From assembly GCA_002690045.1 (NCBI GenBank), contig NZDE01000011.1, forward strand, positions 524,582 through 588,581: 64,000 nt of DNA, written 5' to 3'. The DNA is from Alphaproteobacteria bacterium (lineage in GTDB: Bacteria > Pseudomonadota > Alphaproteobacteria > Micavibrionales > Micavibrionaceae). Within the stretch, counting starts at the first letter, position 1. The number at the start of each line of letters is the position of its first letter. The notes below the pieces were generated by a model. It did no database searches. It was not told the origin of the DNA and saw only the letters and a list, made by a program, of their open reading frames with translations. Positions 9,361 to 19,364 of the stretch are shown one piece after another. A program made the position numbers and the translations under genes.

Positions 9361-10115
9361 TTACACAGCAGAGCATAGCCATTGACGGTGAAGCGCCATA
9401 TCAAATTTTTGGCACGTTAACATCATGCGACAATGATGCATCAAAGCTTATCATTAACCTGCACGGCCTAACCCATAGTCAATGGGGCTATTTACAGCAA
9501 AACTGCATTACACCATTTACGGATGCTGGTTACGATGTGTTTAATTTCAGCTTCTATGATCGCATGCCCAACTCTCGCCGTATGCATGAGGCAAGCCTTA
9601 GCGCACATTGCGCAGACTTCCTACGCGTCCTTGATTATTTTTCTGATCGCTATGAGCACATATATTTAACAGGACATAGCCTTGGTGGATTAATCACTTT
9701 AATAACAAATCCAGACAATATAAAAGCGGTCAGCCTTTGGGACCCCGCTCTTGATGTTACGCATTTCTGGTCAACAGGAAATTACCTTACGTCGCTGCCT
9801 GAACAGAATGGCTATAAGTTAGATTACGGTACAGAGTTCGTGATTAGTGCCAAGCTAGTTGAAGAAATAAAGACCTACTCCAACAGCAAATGCCTAGAGC
9901 TTGCAGCGACATTTCAAAGCCCTGCGCAAATGATTATTCCCGCGCTTAGCATATTCCTAGCAAGCCCACATACATCGCCCGCCCAATATGATGATGCATT
10001 CAGTGCCCCTTATGAACGCATCAACATGGAAGATACAGACCATTGCTTTTATGGCGTTGGGCATGACCAAAAGCTGTTTGCCCACACCATCGCATGGTTC
10101 AATAAGTTCGTCTAA
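9357..10115 (+). CDS. alpha/beta hydrolase family protein
   Basis: This is a 252-residue cytoplasmic-looking protein with the alpha/beta hydrolase fold. The oxyanion-loop motif is LHGLTHS near residue 36, the nucleophile elbow is GHSLGG at 106-111 with Ser108, the likely acid is in LWDPALD, and a histidine lies in DTDHCFYGVGH near the C-terminus. It resembles small esterases or acyl hydrolases, and the substrate cannot be read from sequence. Its ATG overlaps the stop of the hydroxylase-creatininase gene (ATGA), which points to cotranslation and a shared pathway, perhaps on a lipid or an ester/amide product. Its stop codon is shared in the opposite frame with the convergent gene. Confidence 0.8.
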   Translation: MITQQSIAIDGEAPYQIFGTLTSCDNDASKLIINLHGLTHSQWGYLQQNCITPFTDAGYDVFNFSFYDRMPNSRRMHEASLSAHCADFLRVLDYFSDRYEHIYLTGHSLGGLITLITNPDNIKAVSLWDPALDVTHFWSTGNYLTSLPEQNGYKLDYGTEFVISAKLVEEIKTYSNSKCLELAATFQSPAQMIIPALSIFLASPHTSPAQYDDAFSAPYERINMEDTDHCFYGVGHDQKLFAHTIAWFNKFV

Positions 10116-10369
10116 CGCATACTGCGCATAAAGCGCTTATGTGCATCGCGGTCATAATTTTCGGATTCTTCCGCGTGGGTTTCAGGTTCAGCACCTTCAG
10201 AACTTTGTTTTTCAGATGCGCGCTGCTTTGCGGCGGCCTCTTCCTCACGACGTTTTTGTAATTGTTTAAAGAATTCAGGATCATTTGCGAAACATGCATT
10301 CACCTTAACAGACAAATCAACATAGTCGCGGGTCAGGACATGATATAGGGAAGAATTATTTTCTGACAT
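10112..10369 (-). CDS. small hydrophilic protein of unknown function
   Basis: The gene encodes 85 residues and follows a good GGAG site nine bases before the ATG. The product is soluble and highly charged. The N-terminal half has TRDYVDLSVKVNACFAND, then an Arg/Glu/Ala-rich probable helix and a Glu/Ser-rich disordered tail ending in KRFMRSMR. I do not recognise a family. It converges on the alpha/beta hydrolase gene with a four-base overlap (CTAA) that holds both stop codons. Confidence 0.65.
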   Translation of the reverse strand: MSENNSSLYHVLTRDYVDLSVKVNACFANDPEFFKQLQKRREEEAAAKQRASEKQSSEGAEPETHAEESENYDRDAHKRFMRSMR

Positions 10370-10634
10370 TTTGATACTCCATATGCGTTTAGAAAAACAA
10401 TATATGGATCACCTTTCTATTTTATAAAAAGCATTATGTCAACCCACTGCACTAAATTATCATCTTTACATTTAATAATTTGCTCATCCCCTATTCTTAA
10501 CGCATTGAAAACATGGTATAGTAACCTAATTTTTTTAGTGATTATTTAGAATTTATATTTGCGTTAATCGCTTATTAAGCACAGCAATCTTATAATTTTT
10601 GTCCAACGCCTAAACAAAAAGGATAATTGAAACC

Positions 10635-13391
10635 ATGACAAAATCCGGACATGACACGCTCGGCACAAAGAAAACACTTGATGTAGACGGTCAGAGCTAC
10701 ACATATTTTTCACTTAAAGAAGCTGAAAAACAATTGGGTGATATTTCTAAACTGCCATTTACTTTAAAAGTACTTTTGGAGAACCTTCTTCGTTTTGAAG
10801 ATGGGCGATCCGTTAAAACGGATGATGTCAAAGCCATCGTTGAGTGGTTGAAAGAACAAAAATCAAGCCATGAGATTGCCTATCGCCCTGCACGCGTTTT
10901 GATGCAAGACTTTACTGGTGTTCCTGCCGTTGTGGACTTGGCCGCGATGCGCGAAGCGATGGTTACCTTGGGCGGCGACCCACAAAAAATTAACCCGCTT
11001 TCGGCTGTTGATTTGGTTATCGACCATTCGGTTATGGTTGATGAATTTGGCTCACCAAAGGCGTTCCAAGAAAATGTTGACCGTGAGTTTGAACGCAACA
11101 AGGAACGTTACGAATTTCTGCGTTGGGGGCAATCAGCTTTTAAAAACTTCCGCGTTGTGCCGCCGGGCACAGGCATTTGCCACCAAGTGAATGTTGAGTA
11201 TCTTGCAAAAACCGTGTGGAGCGAAAAAGACGAAGTTACAGGTGAAATGCTTGCTTACCCTGATACATTGGTGGGTACAGATTCCCACACAACTATGGTG
11301 AATGCGCTCGCCGTACTTGGTTGGGGGGTCGGCGGTATTGAGGCCGAAGCTGCAATGCTTGGTCAGCCTGTATCTATGCTTATTCCTGAGGTTGTTGGTT
11401 TTGAGCTAACAGGCGAAATGGCTGAAGGCATTACAGCGACTGACCTTGTTTTGACCGTTGTACAAATGCTCCGCGCCAAAGGCGTTGTTGGTAAATTTGT
11501 TGAATTCTATGGCGATGGCCTTGACCACCTAACACTAGCCGACCGCGCAACAATTTCAAACATGGCGCCTGAATATGGCGCGACATGTGGCTTCTTCCCA
11601 ATTGATGATGAAGTGCTGCGTTACCTTAAATTTACAGGGCGCGACGAACATACTGTTAACTTGGTTGAAAAATACGCCAAGGAACAAGGCCTATGGCGCA
11701 CCAAAGGCCAAGTGGCAAGCTATACAGACACATTACATCTTGATATGCACACTGTTGTGCCAACAATTTCAGGACCAAAACGTCCGCAGGATAAAATCGT
11801 CCTTACTGAAGCAAAACCTGCTTTCAACAAAATGCTCGCAGAAAGCCTTGGCGCGAACCCACAAAACGGTGCAAGTGACATGGTTGAGGAAGGTGGAAAC
11901 CTTGCCGAGGAAAACAGCTTTAAAGCGATGGATAAACGCATTGCCGTTGACGGAACAGATTATGACCTTGGTCATGGCGATGTTGTTATTGCCGCGATTA
12001 CAAGCTGTACCAACACATCGAACCCATTTGTTTTGATGGCCGCGGGCTTGGTTGCACGCAAGGCACGCGCGCTTGGCATGAAGGTTAAGCCTTGGGTAAA
12101 AACATCCCTCGCGCCAGGCTCTCAGGTCGTAACAGACTATCTTGAGAAAGCTGGCCTACAAGACGACCTAGATGCACTTGGCTTCAACCTTGTTGGTTAT
12201 GGCTGTACCACATGTATTGGTAACTCTGGCCCACTTCCTGCGCCAATTGCTAAGGCGGTTGAAAGCGGTGACCTGAACGTGACATCGGTGCTTTCTGGTA
12301 ACCGTAACTTTGAAGGCCGTATCAGCCCGCATGTGAAGTCTAACTATTTGGCTTCACCACCGCTTGTTGTTGCTTACGCGCTTGCAGGGTCAATGCGGAT
12401 TGACATTTCAAGCGAGCCACTTGGTCAAGACGCAAATGGCAATGATGTCTTCTTAAAAGACATTTGGCCAACAAATGCTGAAGTCAACGCATTAGTCGAA
12501 GAATGCTTGACCCCTGCCATGTTCAAAGAACGCTATGCAAACGTGTTCCTTGGGCCAAAAGAATGGCAAGAAATTGGCGGCGACGCTTCTGGTGAGACAT
12601 ATAGCTGGAATACATCATCCACATATGTGAAAAACCCACCATTCTTTGAAGATATCAAAGGTGAAGCAGGTAGCGTTAAACCAATTGAGAACGCGCGCGT
12701 TCTTGCTGTGTTGGGCGATAGCGTGACCACTGACCACATCTCTCCTGCTGGCTCAATTAAAACCGACGCACCAGCTGGTAAATATCTGGCCGGTCACCAA
12801 GTGCCCGTGAAAGACTTTAACTCTTACGGTTCACGCCGTGGTAACCACGAAGTCATGATGCGCGGCACATTTGCCAATATCCGTATTCGTAACGAAATGG
12901 TTGGCGGTAAAGAAGGCGGTTATACCACTTACCAGCCAGGCGGTTCAGAAATGAGCATTTATGACGCGGCTATGGCTTACCAAGCCGAAGGCACGCCGCT
13001 TGTTGTATTTGGCGGTAAAGAATATGGCACAGGATCGTCACGTGACTGGGCCGCAAAAGGCACGCGCCTTCTTGGCGTAAATGCCGTTGTTGTAGAAAGC
13101 TTTGAGCGTATTCACCGTTCTAACCTTGTTGGTATGGGCGTATTACCACTGCAATTCAAAAACGGCGAAAACCGCAATACACATAAATTAGATGGCAGCG
13201 AAGTGATCACTATTAACGGCCTAGAAAACCTAAGCCCAGGCTGCACATTAACAATGGACATCAAACGCACCGATGGCAGCACCAGTACAGCGGAACTTCT
13301 TTGCCGCATTGATACGCTTGATGAGCTTGATTACTACAAAAATGGCGGCATTTTGCACTATGTTCTGCGCAATCTTGCCAAGGCTGCATAA
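10635..13391 (+). CDS. acnA: aconitate hydratase AcnA
   Basis: Aconitase interconverts citrate and isocitrate in the TCA cycle. The 918-residue protein has the length and order of the AcnA/IRP1 type: the N-terminal FSLKEAEKQLGDI segment, the GTDSHTTMVNALA motif, cluster cysteines in SCTNTSNP (Cys458) and CTTCIGN (Cys524 and Cys527), and the C-terminal swivel domain with YGTGSSRDWAAKG. A ribosome site AAAGGA lies before the ATG. The 265 bases upstream (10370-10634) are AT-rich and hold no gene; they presumably contain the promoter. A strong terminator follows, so it is probably transcribed alone. Confidence 0.97.
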   Translation: MTKSGHDTLGTKKTLDVDGQSYTYFSLKEAEKQLGDISKLPFTLKVLLENLLRFEDGRSVKTDDVKAIVEWLKEQKSSHEIAYRPARVLMQDFTGVPAVVDLAAMREAMVTLGGDPQKINPLSAVDLVIDHSVMVDEFGSPKAFQENVDREFERNKERYEFLRWGQSAFKNFRVVPPGTGICHQVNVEYLAKTVWSEKDEVTGEMLAYPDTLVGTDSHTTMVNALAVLGWGVGGIEAEAAMLGQPVSMLIPEVVGFELTGEMAEGITATDLVLTVVQMLRAKGVVGKFVEFYGDGLDHLTLADRATISNMAPEYGATCGFFPIDDEVLRYLKFTGRDEHTVNLVEKYAKEQGLWRTKGQVASYTDTLHLDMHTVVPTISGPKRPQDKIVLTEAKPAFNKMLAESLGANPQNGASDMVEEGGNLAEENSFKAMDKRIAVDGTDYDLGHGDVVIAAITSCTNTSNPFVLMAAGLVARKARALGMKVKPWVKTSLAPGSQVVTDYLEKAGLQDDLDALGFNLVGYGCTTCIGNSGPLPAPIAKAVESGDLNVTSVLSGNRNFEGRISPHVKSNYLASPPLVVAYALAGSMRIDISSEPLGQDANGNDVFLKDIWPTNAEVNALVEECLTPAMFKERYANVFLGPKEWQEIGGDASGETYSWNTSSTYVKNPPFFEDIKGEAGSVKPIENARVLAVLGDSVTTDHISPAGSIKTDAPAGKYLAGHQVPVKDFNSYGSRRGNHEVMMRGTFANIRIRNEMVGGKEGGYTTYQPGGSEMSIYDAAMAYQAEGTPLVVFGGKEYGTGSSRDWAAKGTRLLGVNAVVVESFERIHRSNLVGMGVLPLQFKNGENRNTHKLDGSEVITINGLENLSPGCTLTMDIKRTDGSTSTAELLCRIDTLDELDYYKNGGILHYVLRNLAKAA

Positions 13392-13421
13392 GCGAAGCTG
13401 AACAATTTATAAATTATTCAA

Positions 13422-13449
13422 GCGGCCTAGGTTTTTCTAGGCCGTTTTT
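13422..13449 (+). terminator. rho-independent terminator of acnA
   Basis: CGGCCTAG and CTAGGCCG form a perfect eight-base stem with a short T-rich loop, followed by five T residues. It begins about 30 bases after the acnA stop. Confidence 0.9.
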
Positions 13450-13511
13450 AGTTGAAAATTAACCTTCTTCTTGTTAAATATGTCAATATATAGATTTAAA
13501 GGGGTAGATGA

Positions 13512-14273
13512 ATGGTTGATGTAAATAACCTTACAATCATTGAAAACACAGATAAAGATGCAATTGTACAGGGCCTTGAAAGTGTTGGCGCCAATTCTAT
13601 ATGCGTCACTAACGGTACATATGTTGCGCCAGCCGAAATGGTTGTTCCAACGACAATGGCGGGGTTTCAGTTTATAAAAGAACGTAAAGCCACCGCTCAA
13701 GAATGTTTTGTTGTGGCCATCAATTCAGACAAAAGCATGGCGGATATTGCCGCAGCGAAAGCCGCAAAAGGTGAAGATATTGGCGAAGTTGCCGACCAAG
13801 TCACACGCGCTAAAGCTTTACTAGAGCCAGTCTCTAAACAGTTCCCTGAACATCAAATTGTCGCCATTTTTTATGATGAGGGCACGCCAACAGAATTATA
13901 CGAATATTTAGAAGCAAACTCTCCTATCTTGCTCAACACTTTATTCAAGTTCGGCTACGGCACAGATCCAAAAGCTGGCGATATTGAAGGAGCAGATTGT
14001 TTTGATAGTGTATGTGCATATCCATTCCCAAATGATGCGCGCGCTTTATGTGATGATCTAACTAAGCGCACACCCAACCGCGCGCATTATGAGGTCTACA
14101 AATTGACCGAAGAGTTTTCTGCAAACGGGCAGCCTTATATGAATAAGCAAAACCAAGTTTTGTTTGCGTTAGAAGAAGGCGAAGGCTTAGAGGCTTTTGC
14201 ACCAAAGGCAGAAGAGCTAACCACAGCGCAAGCCAAGAAAGGCTTTATACCGTCAGTCTTCGGGCCACGTTAA
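13512..14273 (+). CDS. RfaE2/HldE-like nucleotidyltransferase-fold protein lacking the HxGH motif
   Basis: The 253-residue product lines up along its length with the cytidylyltransferase family that includes TagD and the C-terminal domain of HldE. VTNGTY (32-37) matches the first strand, VVAINSDKSM (67-76) matches the NSDxSV segment, and RAKALLEPV, DEGTPTELYEYLE and KFGYGTD match the later RAE, DTPLEL and KGGDY motifs. The catalytic HxGH, which should follow at about residues 41-44, reads AEMV. An ordinary nucleotidyl transfer is therefore unlikely, and it may be a binding or regulatory protein. AAAGGGG precedes the ATG. It shares its TTAA stop overlap with the convergent HAD-like gene. Confidence 0.7.
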   Translation: MVDVNNLTIIENTDKDAIVQGLESVGANSICVTNGTYVAPAEMVVPTTMAGFQFIKERKATAQECFVVAINSDKSMADIAAAKAAKGEDIGEVADQVTRAKALLEPVSKQFPEHQIVAIFYDEGTPTELYEYLEANSPILLNTLFKFGYGTDPKAGDIEGADCFDSVCAYPFPNDARALCDDLTKRTPNRAHYEVYKLTEEFSANGQPYMNKQNQVLFALEEGEGLEAFAPKAEELTTAQAKKGFIPSVFGPR

Positions 14274-15040
14274 AGATGGTGTAAAAATGGTAATTCCCAT
14301 TTAGGACGCTCAGACGATTTTGGCTGAGCGTTTTCTTTTGCTGTATAAAGTTCATGCAGTAGAACTTTGACATTTTGATATTCGAAATCTATCGGCGCGC
14401 CGTTGCCTAGGCCTTTATTCTGCCCACCGACTAAGGCGGTCTGCATGCCCATATCTTTAGCGCAAGACAAATGATCTAGATTCGTATCTACTAACAAGAC
14501 TTCGGACAAATCATCCCCATCTTGATAGCCTAAATAATCTAAAGCTGGCCAATACGCATCAGGCGACGCTTTATGTGCAAAGTCCACATCCTCATGCGCA
14601 AAAATACTGGCGCGCTGATGTAGATGGCGCAGCCCTGACACACGATAAAATTCTTCTGCGAAATCACCGCTTAATTTTGTTACGGTCGCGAAGTCCACAT
14701 GCTTTGCCGCACGCTCCGTCGCACGTAACAATTTATAATCAGGCGTGATATGTTTAACTTTATAGCCATACACCCCACCTTCAAGTTCCGCATAAATTCC
14801 ACGCTGTAAGCTGGTCTTTGAAATATTTAATTCATCTGCAAGAGCCTTAATTGGACTTTGGCGCGCGACTAAATGCGCATTATAAGCCGCCATCACATCT
14901 GGCAACTTCTGATCAAAATCTTTGCGCGAAACGGCTTTAACAACCGCATGCTCAAAATGCCGCTGAATATTTTCAGTGACATTATATTGCGTGCCCTGCA
15001 AGCCAAGTATAACTGATTTAATATGCGCTATTTTTTTCAT
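14270..15040 (-). CDS. HAD-superfamily protein related to pyrimidine 5'-nucleotidases, catalytic aspartates missing
   Basis: The 256-residue protein follows the plan of SDT1-type pyrimidine 5'-nucleotidases. In the first HAD motif, where active enzymes have FDLDGTLY, it reads LGLQGTQY (12-19), so the nucleophile Asp is Gly13 and the acid/base Asp is Gln15. Later motifs are partly kept: Thr121 in VTK, Lys157 in HKASPDAY, and Asp185 in LLVDTNLDHLSCAKDMGM. It is thus probably not a phosphatase of the normal kind, although ligand binding is possible. GAGGGTG precedes the ATG. The stop overlaps that of the gene at 13512-14273. Confidence 0.7.
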   Translation of the reverse strand: MKKIAHIKSVILGLQGTQYNVTENIQRHFEHAVVKAVSRKDFDQKLPDVMAAYNAHLVARQSPIKALADELNISKTSLQRGIYAELEGGVYGYKVKHITPDYKLLRATERAAKHVDFATVTKLSGDFAEEFYRVSGLRHLHQRASIFAHEDVDFAHKASPDAYWPALDYLGYQDGDDLSEVLLVDTNLDHLSCAKDMGMQTALVGGQNKGLGNGAPIDFEYQNVKVLLHELYTAKENAQPKSSERPKWELPFLHHL

Positions 15041-15120
15041 AAAACACCCTCGTATAATGTTTTATATGATTTTGCAGTAAATTTCAACAAAGTTATTTTT
15101 TGAATAAGTGTACTTTACCT

Positions 15121-15480
15121 TTATTGCAAGTTTAAGGTCTTTTGCAAATTTGGCGCAATGTGCGTTTCGCTATAGGGGAAATTTTTGATCTGTTTCGCTG
15201 CCTGCACACCAAATTCAGTACGCACAACACCACGCACATGATTTTCTAAATGAATATTATTTAATGCCACCTTCGCATGCATTACAGCTTCAAAACTTTC
15301 ACCATCACGCATATGACTTACCAACAGGCGCTGTTGGTCTAGGCGGATCGTCAAATTGTCAAATTGCGCGGATTTATATACGTCCTGATTAGCTGAACAC
15401 GCCTGAAAGCCTAAAAATAAAAGCTTATCGGTAATATTTGGCTGTTCTGCAACATTCCCCTGAACGGTATCTTTATTCAT
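15121..15480 (-). CDS. hypothetical protein, 119 residues
   Basis: I chose the ATG at 15478-15480 because a perfect AAGGAGG lies seven bases before it; a longer open frame to 15552 lacks such a site. The product is soluble and mixed in charge, with one Cys and the segments LLFLGFQACSANQDVY, LTIRLDQQRLLVSHMRDGESFEAV and RGVVRTEFGVQAAKQI. No signal peptide or membrane helix is evident and no family is recognised. It lies 87 bases downstream of the BPL_N gene start side on the same strand, so a short operon with it is possible. Confidence 0.6.
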   Translation of the reverse strand: MNKDTVQGNVAEQPNITDKLLFLGFQACSANQDVYKSAQFDNLTIRLDQQRLLVSHMRDGESFEAVMHAKVALNNIHLENHVRGVVRTEFGVQAAKQIKNFPYSETHIAPNLQKTLNLQ

Positions 15481-15567
15481 TATTGCCTCCTTATCCGTTG
15501 GCAGGTAGTAGACCACAACAGAATATAGATACGCAAAATTAAGATGCAACAAGCTGATATATTTGGA

Positions 15568-16371
15568 TTATTTCAAAGAAAGCTTGGCGTCAATTGGCGC
15601 CAAAAACACATCACAGAAACGATGGCGCGCATCTTGATATTCCGCGATTTTATCCATTTCGTCATAGAAAGACTGCGGCAAGTAACGCTGCGGGTCGATA
15701 TAGTTGATATATTCTTGATCCCCATATTCAAATGGGAAAGCGCTGACATTCACTGTGCCGCCAAGATCTAAACGGCGAAGTGCAACTATTGGCTGCCTAG
15801 CGGCTTCGTTAAAGCGCGCAAGGACTTGGTAATCACCCTGCGCCTTTGGGCTAACAGTCAATACAGGGCCAGTGGAATAGAACACTTTGGTACGGTCTTT
15901 ATCACCCGCTAATGTGTTGAATTCAATACTAACAGCGCTCATCCCCGAATGAGCGGAGAAACGATCGGGATGGACGAGCTCTATGATCGGGCCATCGGCG
16001 CGTCCCTCGATAATTGCTAATGGGGAATCTATTTTGCGCAGTTCACCCGTCTGTAAAAACTTATAGGAGAATTTATCTGCCGCCAGATACGCACCCGCAC
16101 ATATACCATAAAAATCGACACCGCCCTTGACGCATTCAACCAGATAATCAAAACCATCTTGCTGCAATTGTTCGCGATATGCAGAACTGCCGCTTGGCGT
16201 GCCCGGCATAAAAAAGGCTAATGTATCTTTATTGGGGTATTTCTGCGCCCGGACATCTTCGCCATCCGCCTGAATGATTTCGACATCATAAGCAGCATAA
16301 CGGCGCTTCAGCATATGTAAAAGCGCCTGTGTCGATGCCATTAAATCTTGGTAAACGATTATATTTTTCAT
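15568..16371 (-). CDS. BPL_N-type class I glutamine amidotransferase-like protein
   Basis: The 267-residue product matches the stand-alone form of the N-terminal domain of eukaryotic biotin protein ligase. This is a class I glutamine amidotransferase-like fold. The nucleophile elbow is YGICAGAYLA with Cys91, preceded by FFMPGTPSGSSAYREQL, and later segments PIIELVHPDRFS and FPFEYGDQEYINYIDP fit the family. Its substrate is unknown. It ends close to the ATP synthase operon on the same strand but 42 bases upstream of nothing related, so the position is not informative. No clear signal peptide is present. Confidence 0.75.
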   Translation of the reverse strand: MKNIIVYQDLMASTQALLHMLKRRYAAYDVEIIQADGEDVRAQKYPNKDTLAFFMPGTPSGSSAYREQLQQDGFDYLVECVKGGVDFYGICAGAYLAADKFSYKFLQTGELRKIDSPLAIIEGRADGPIIELVHPDRFSAHSGMSAVSIEFNTLAGDKDRTKVFYSTGPVLTVSPKAQGDYQVLARFNEAARQPIVALRRLDLGGTVNVSAFPFEYGDQEYINYIDPQRYLPQSFYDEMDKIAEYQDARHRFCDVFLAPIDAKLSLK

Positions 16372-16413
16372 GCAAACAGCTCCCCGCTAAAGCTGTGCGC
16401 GTATGACAATATA

Positions 16414-16845
16414 TTATACGTGCAAATGCCCGGTAACGGCGCTTAGCTTCGCCTTAACAATTTTAAGGGCGTTTTCAACGCGCTTTTTGTCGTGCTCGCC
16501 TGACACCATGCCAAGGTCTTCTTTAAGGTCAGTTAACTTCTTTTCTAGCTCTTCTTGGTTAAGGTCAGCAACCGCGATAGCTTCTTCAGCCAAGATTGTG
16601 CAGTTTTCAGCAGAAATATCTGCGAAGCCGCCAGCAACAAAAATCTTTTGTTCTTCGCCGCCTTGTTCTTTTGTGATGCTAACAACGCCCGGACGCACAG
16701 TCACAACAAATGGTGAGTGGCCTTTAAGGACACCAAGGTCACCTTCTTCACCTGGAACAACAACTTGCATTGCAGGCTCATCCATAAGGATCTTCTCTGG
16801 TGAAACAAGTTTAAAACTGAATGTGTTTACTGCTGCGTCTGTCAT
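16414..16845 (-). CDS. atpC: ATP synthase F1 epsilon subunit
   Basis: Epsilon is part of the central rotor stalk of F1 and can inhibit ATP hydrolysis. The product has the beta-sandwich signature FSFKLVSPEKIL, then VVVPGEEGDLGVLKGHSPFV, followed by a helical C-terminal part rich in Leu and Glu. Start choice is uncertain. ATG at 16845 or 16851 or GTG at 16857 are in frame within 12 bases and none has a strong ribosome site; I took the ATG at 16845 (143 residues). It is the last gene of atpHAGDC. Confidence 0.93.
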   Translation of the reverse strand: MTDAAVNTFSFKLVSPEKILMDEPAMQVVVPGEEGDLGVLKGHSPFVVTVRPGVVSITKEQGGEEQKIFVAGGFADISAENCTILAEEAIAVADLNQEELEKKLTDLKEDLGMVSGEHDKKRVENALKIVKAKLSAVTGHLHV

Positions 16846-16923
16846 ATTCATGCTCACAAAATTAATTAGTTTATTTAGATTGCTGATGCGGCCTCATAAC
16901 CAAGGCCGCATAGCTTATCCAAA

Positions 16924-18354
<1,431 letters not shown>

Positions 18355-18401
18355 CTACTTCTTCCTTTTTCGTAAAAAACTAAATTCTGTTTATTCGTTT
18401 A

Positions 18402-19307
18402 TTAAACCGCTTCCGCGCCTGAGATAATCTCAATCAATTCCTTCGTAATGAAGGCCTGACGTGCACGGTTATACTGTATGGATAGATCATTGATCATATC
18501 CCCTGCGTTACGCGTTGCGTTATCCATCGCGGTCATACGCGCAGCTTGCTCACCCGCGGCGCTATCAAGCAACGCACGGAACAACTGAACACCTAAGTTA
18601 CGTGGCAATAACTGCCCCAAAATAACGCTTTCTTCCGGTTCAAAACCATATGGTGCAACTGGACCAGCTTCTGCTGCTTTGCTTTCCGCTTCATCAGATG
18701 CCGTTTCTGGCATTTTGAATGGGATAAGCTGCTGCGCCGATGGTGTTTGCGTCAACACGTTTTTGAATTCGTTATACATCAATGTACATACATCAAATGC
18801 GCCGTCTTCAAATTGGTTTAAAACGAAATCTGTAATTTCACGCGCTGATGAAAAATCAATGCGCCCTTTTTGGCCAATGCCCGTATATGTTTTGATAATA
18901 TCCTTAGAAAACTCTAATTTTAGAATATCAAAAACCTTACGGCCTGCGCAGATGATTTTCACATCTTTACCGGCTTCCTTCAGGGCAAGAATTTCTTTTC
19001 TCGTACGGCGCGCAAGGTTACCGTTAAAGCCGCCACATAAACCACGGTCAGAAGACACAACAATTAAAAGATGTGTTTTATCCGCGCCTGTGCCGACAAG
19101 CATTTTCGGCCCTGCAAAATCAGCTGGTAAGCTAGCTGCAACGCGTGCGAGCATTTCAGCCATTGCTGTTGCGTATGGCTGTGATGCTTCGGCTTGCGAC
19201 TGTGCCTTTTTCAATTTAGAAGCCGCAACCATCTTCATCGCCGACGTAATTTTACGTGTCGATTTAACAGATGCTATGCGATCTCTATAATCTTTCAAAC
19301 TTGGCAT
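18402..19307 (-). CDS. atpG: ATP synthase F1 gamma subunit
   Basis: Gamma is the rotating shaft inside the alpha3-beta3 ring. The 301-residue product shows the N-terminal helix MPSLKDYRDRIASVKSTRKI and TSAMKMVAASKL, the SDRGLCGGFNGN segment, and the C-terminal helix ARMTAMDNATRNAGDMI. A somewhat variable insertion rich in Ala and Glu lies near residue 205, as is common in this class. It sits between atpA and atpD in the normal order. Confidence 0.97.
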   Translation of the reverse strand: MPSLKDYRDRIASVKSTRKITSAMKMVAASKLKKAQSQAEASQPYATAMAEMLARVAASLPADFAGPKMLVGTGADKTHLLIVVSSDRGLCGGFNGNLARRTRKEILALKEAGKDVKIICAGRKVFDILKLEFSKDIIKTYTGIGQKGRIDFSSAREITDFVLNQFEDGAFDVCTLMYNEFKNVLTQTPSAQQLIPFKMPETASDEAESKAAEAGPVAPYGFEPEESVILGQLLPRNLGVQLFRALLDSAAGEQAARMTAMDNATRNAGDMINDLSIQYNRARQAFITKELIEIISGAEAV

Positions 19308-19364
19308 TTTATTTTCCTTTTGTTAGAAAACCTTCACAAAGTAAACCCGTTAAGGCCGCTTAAA

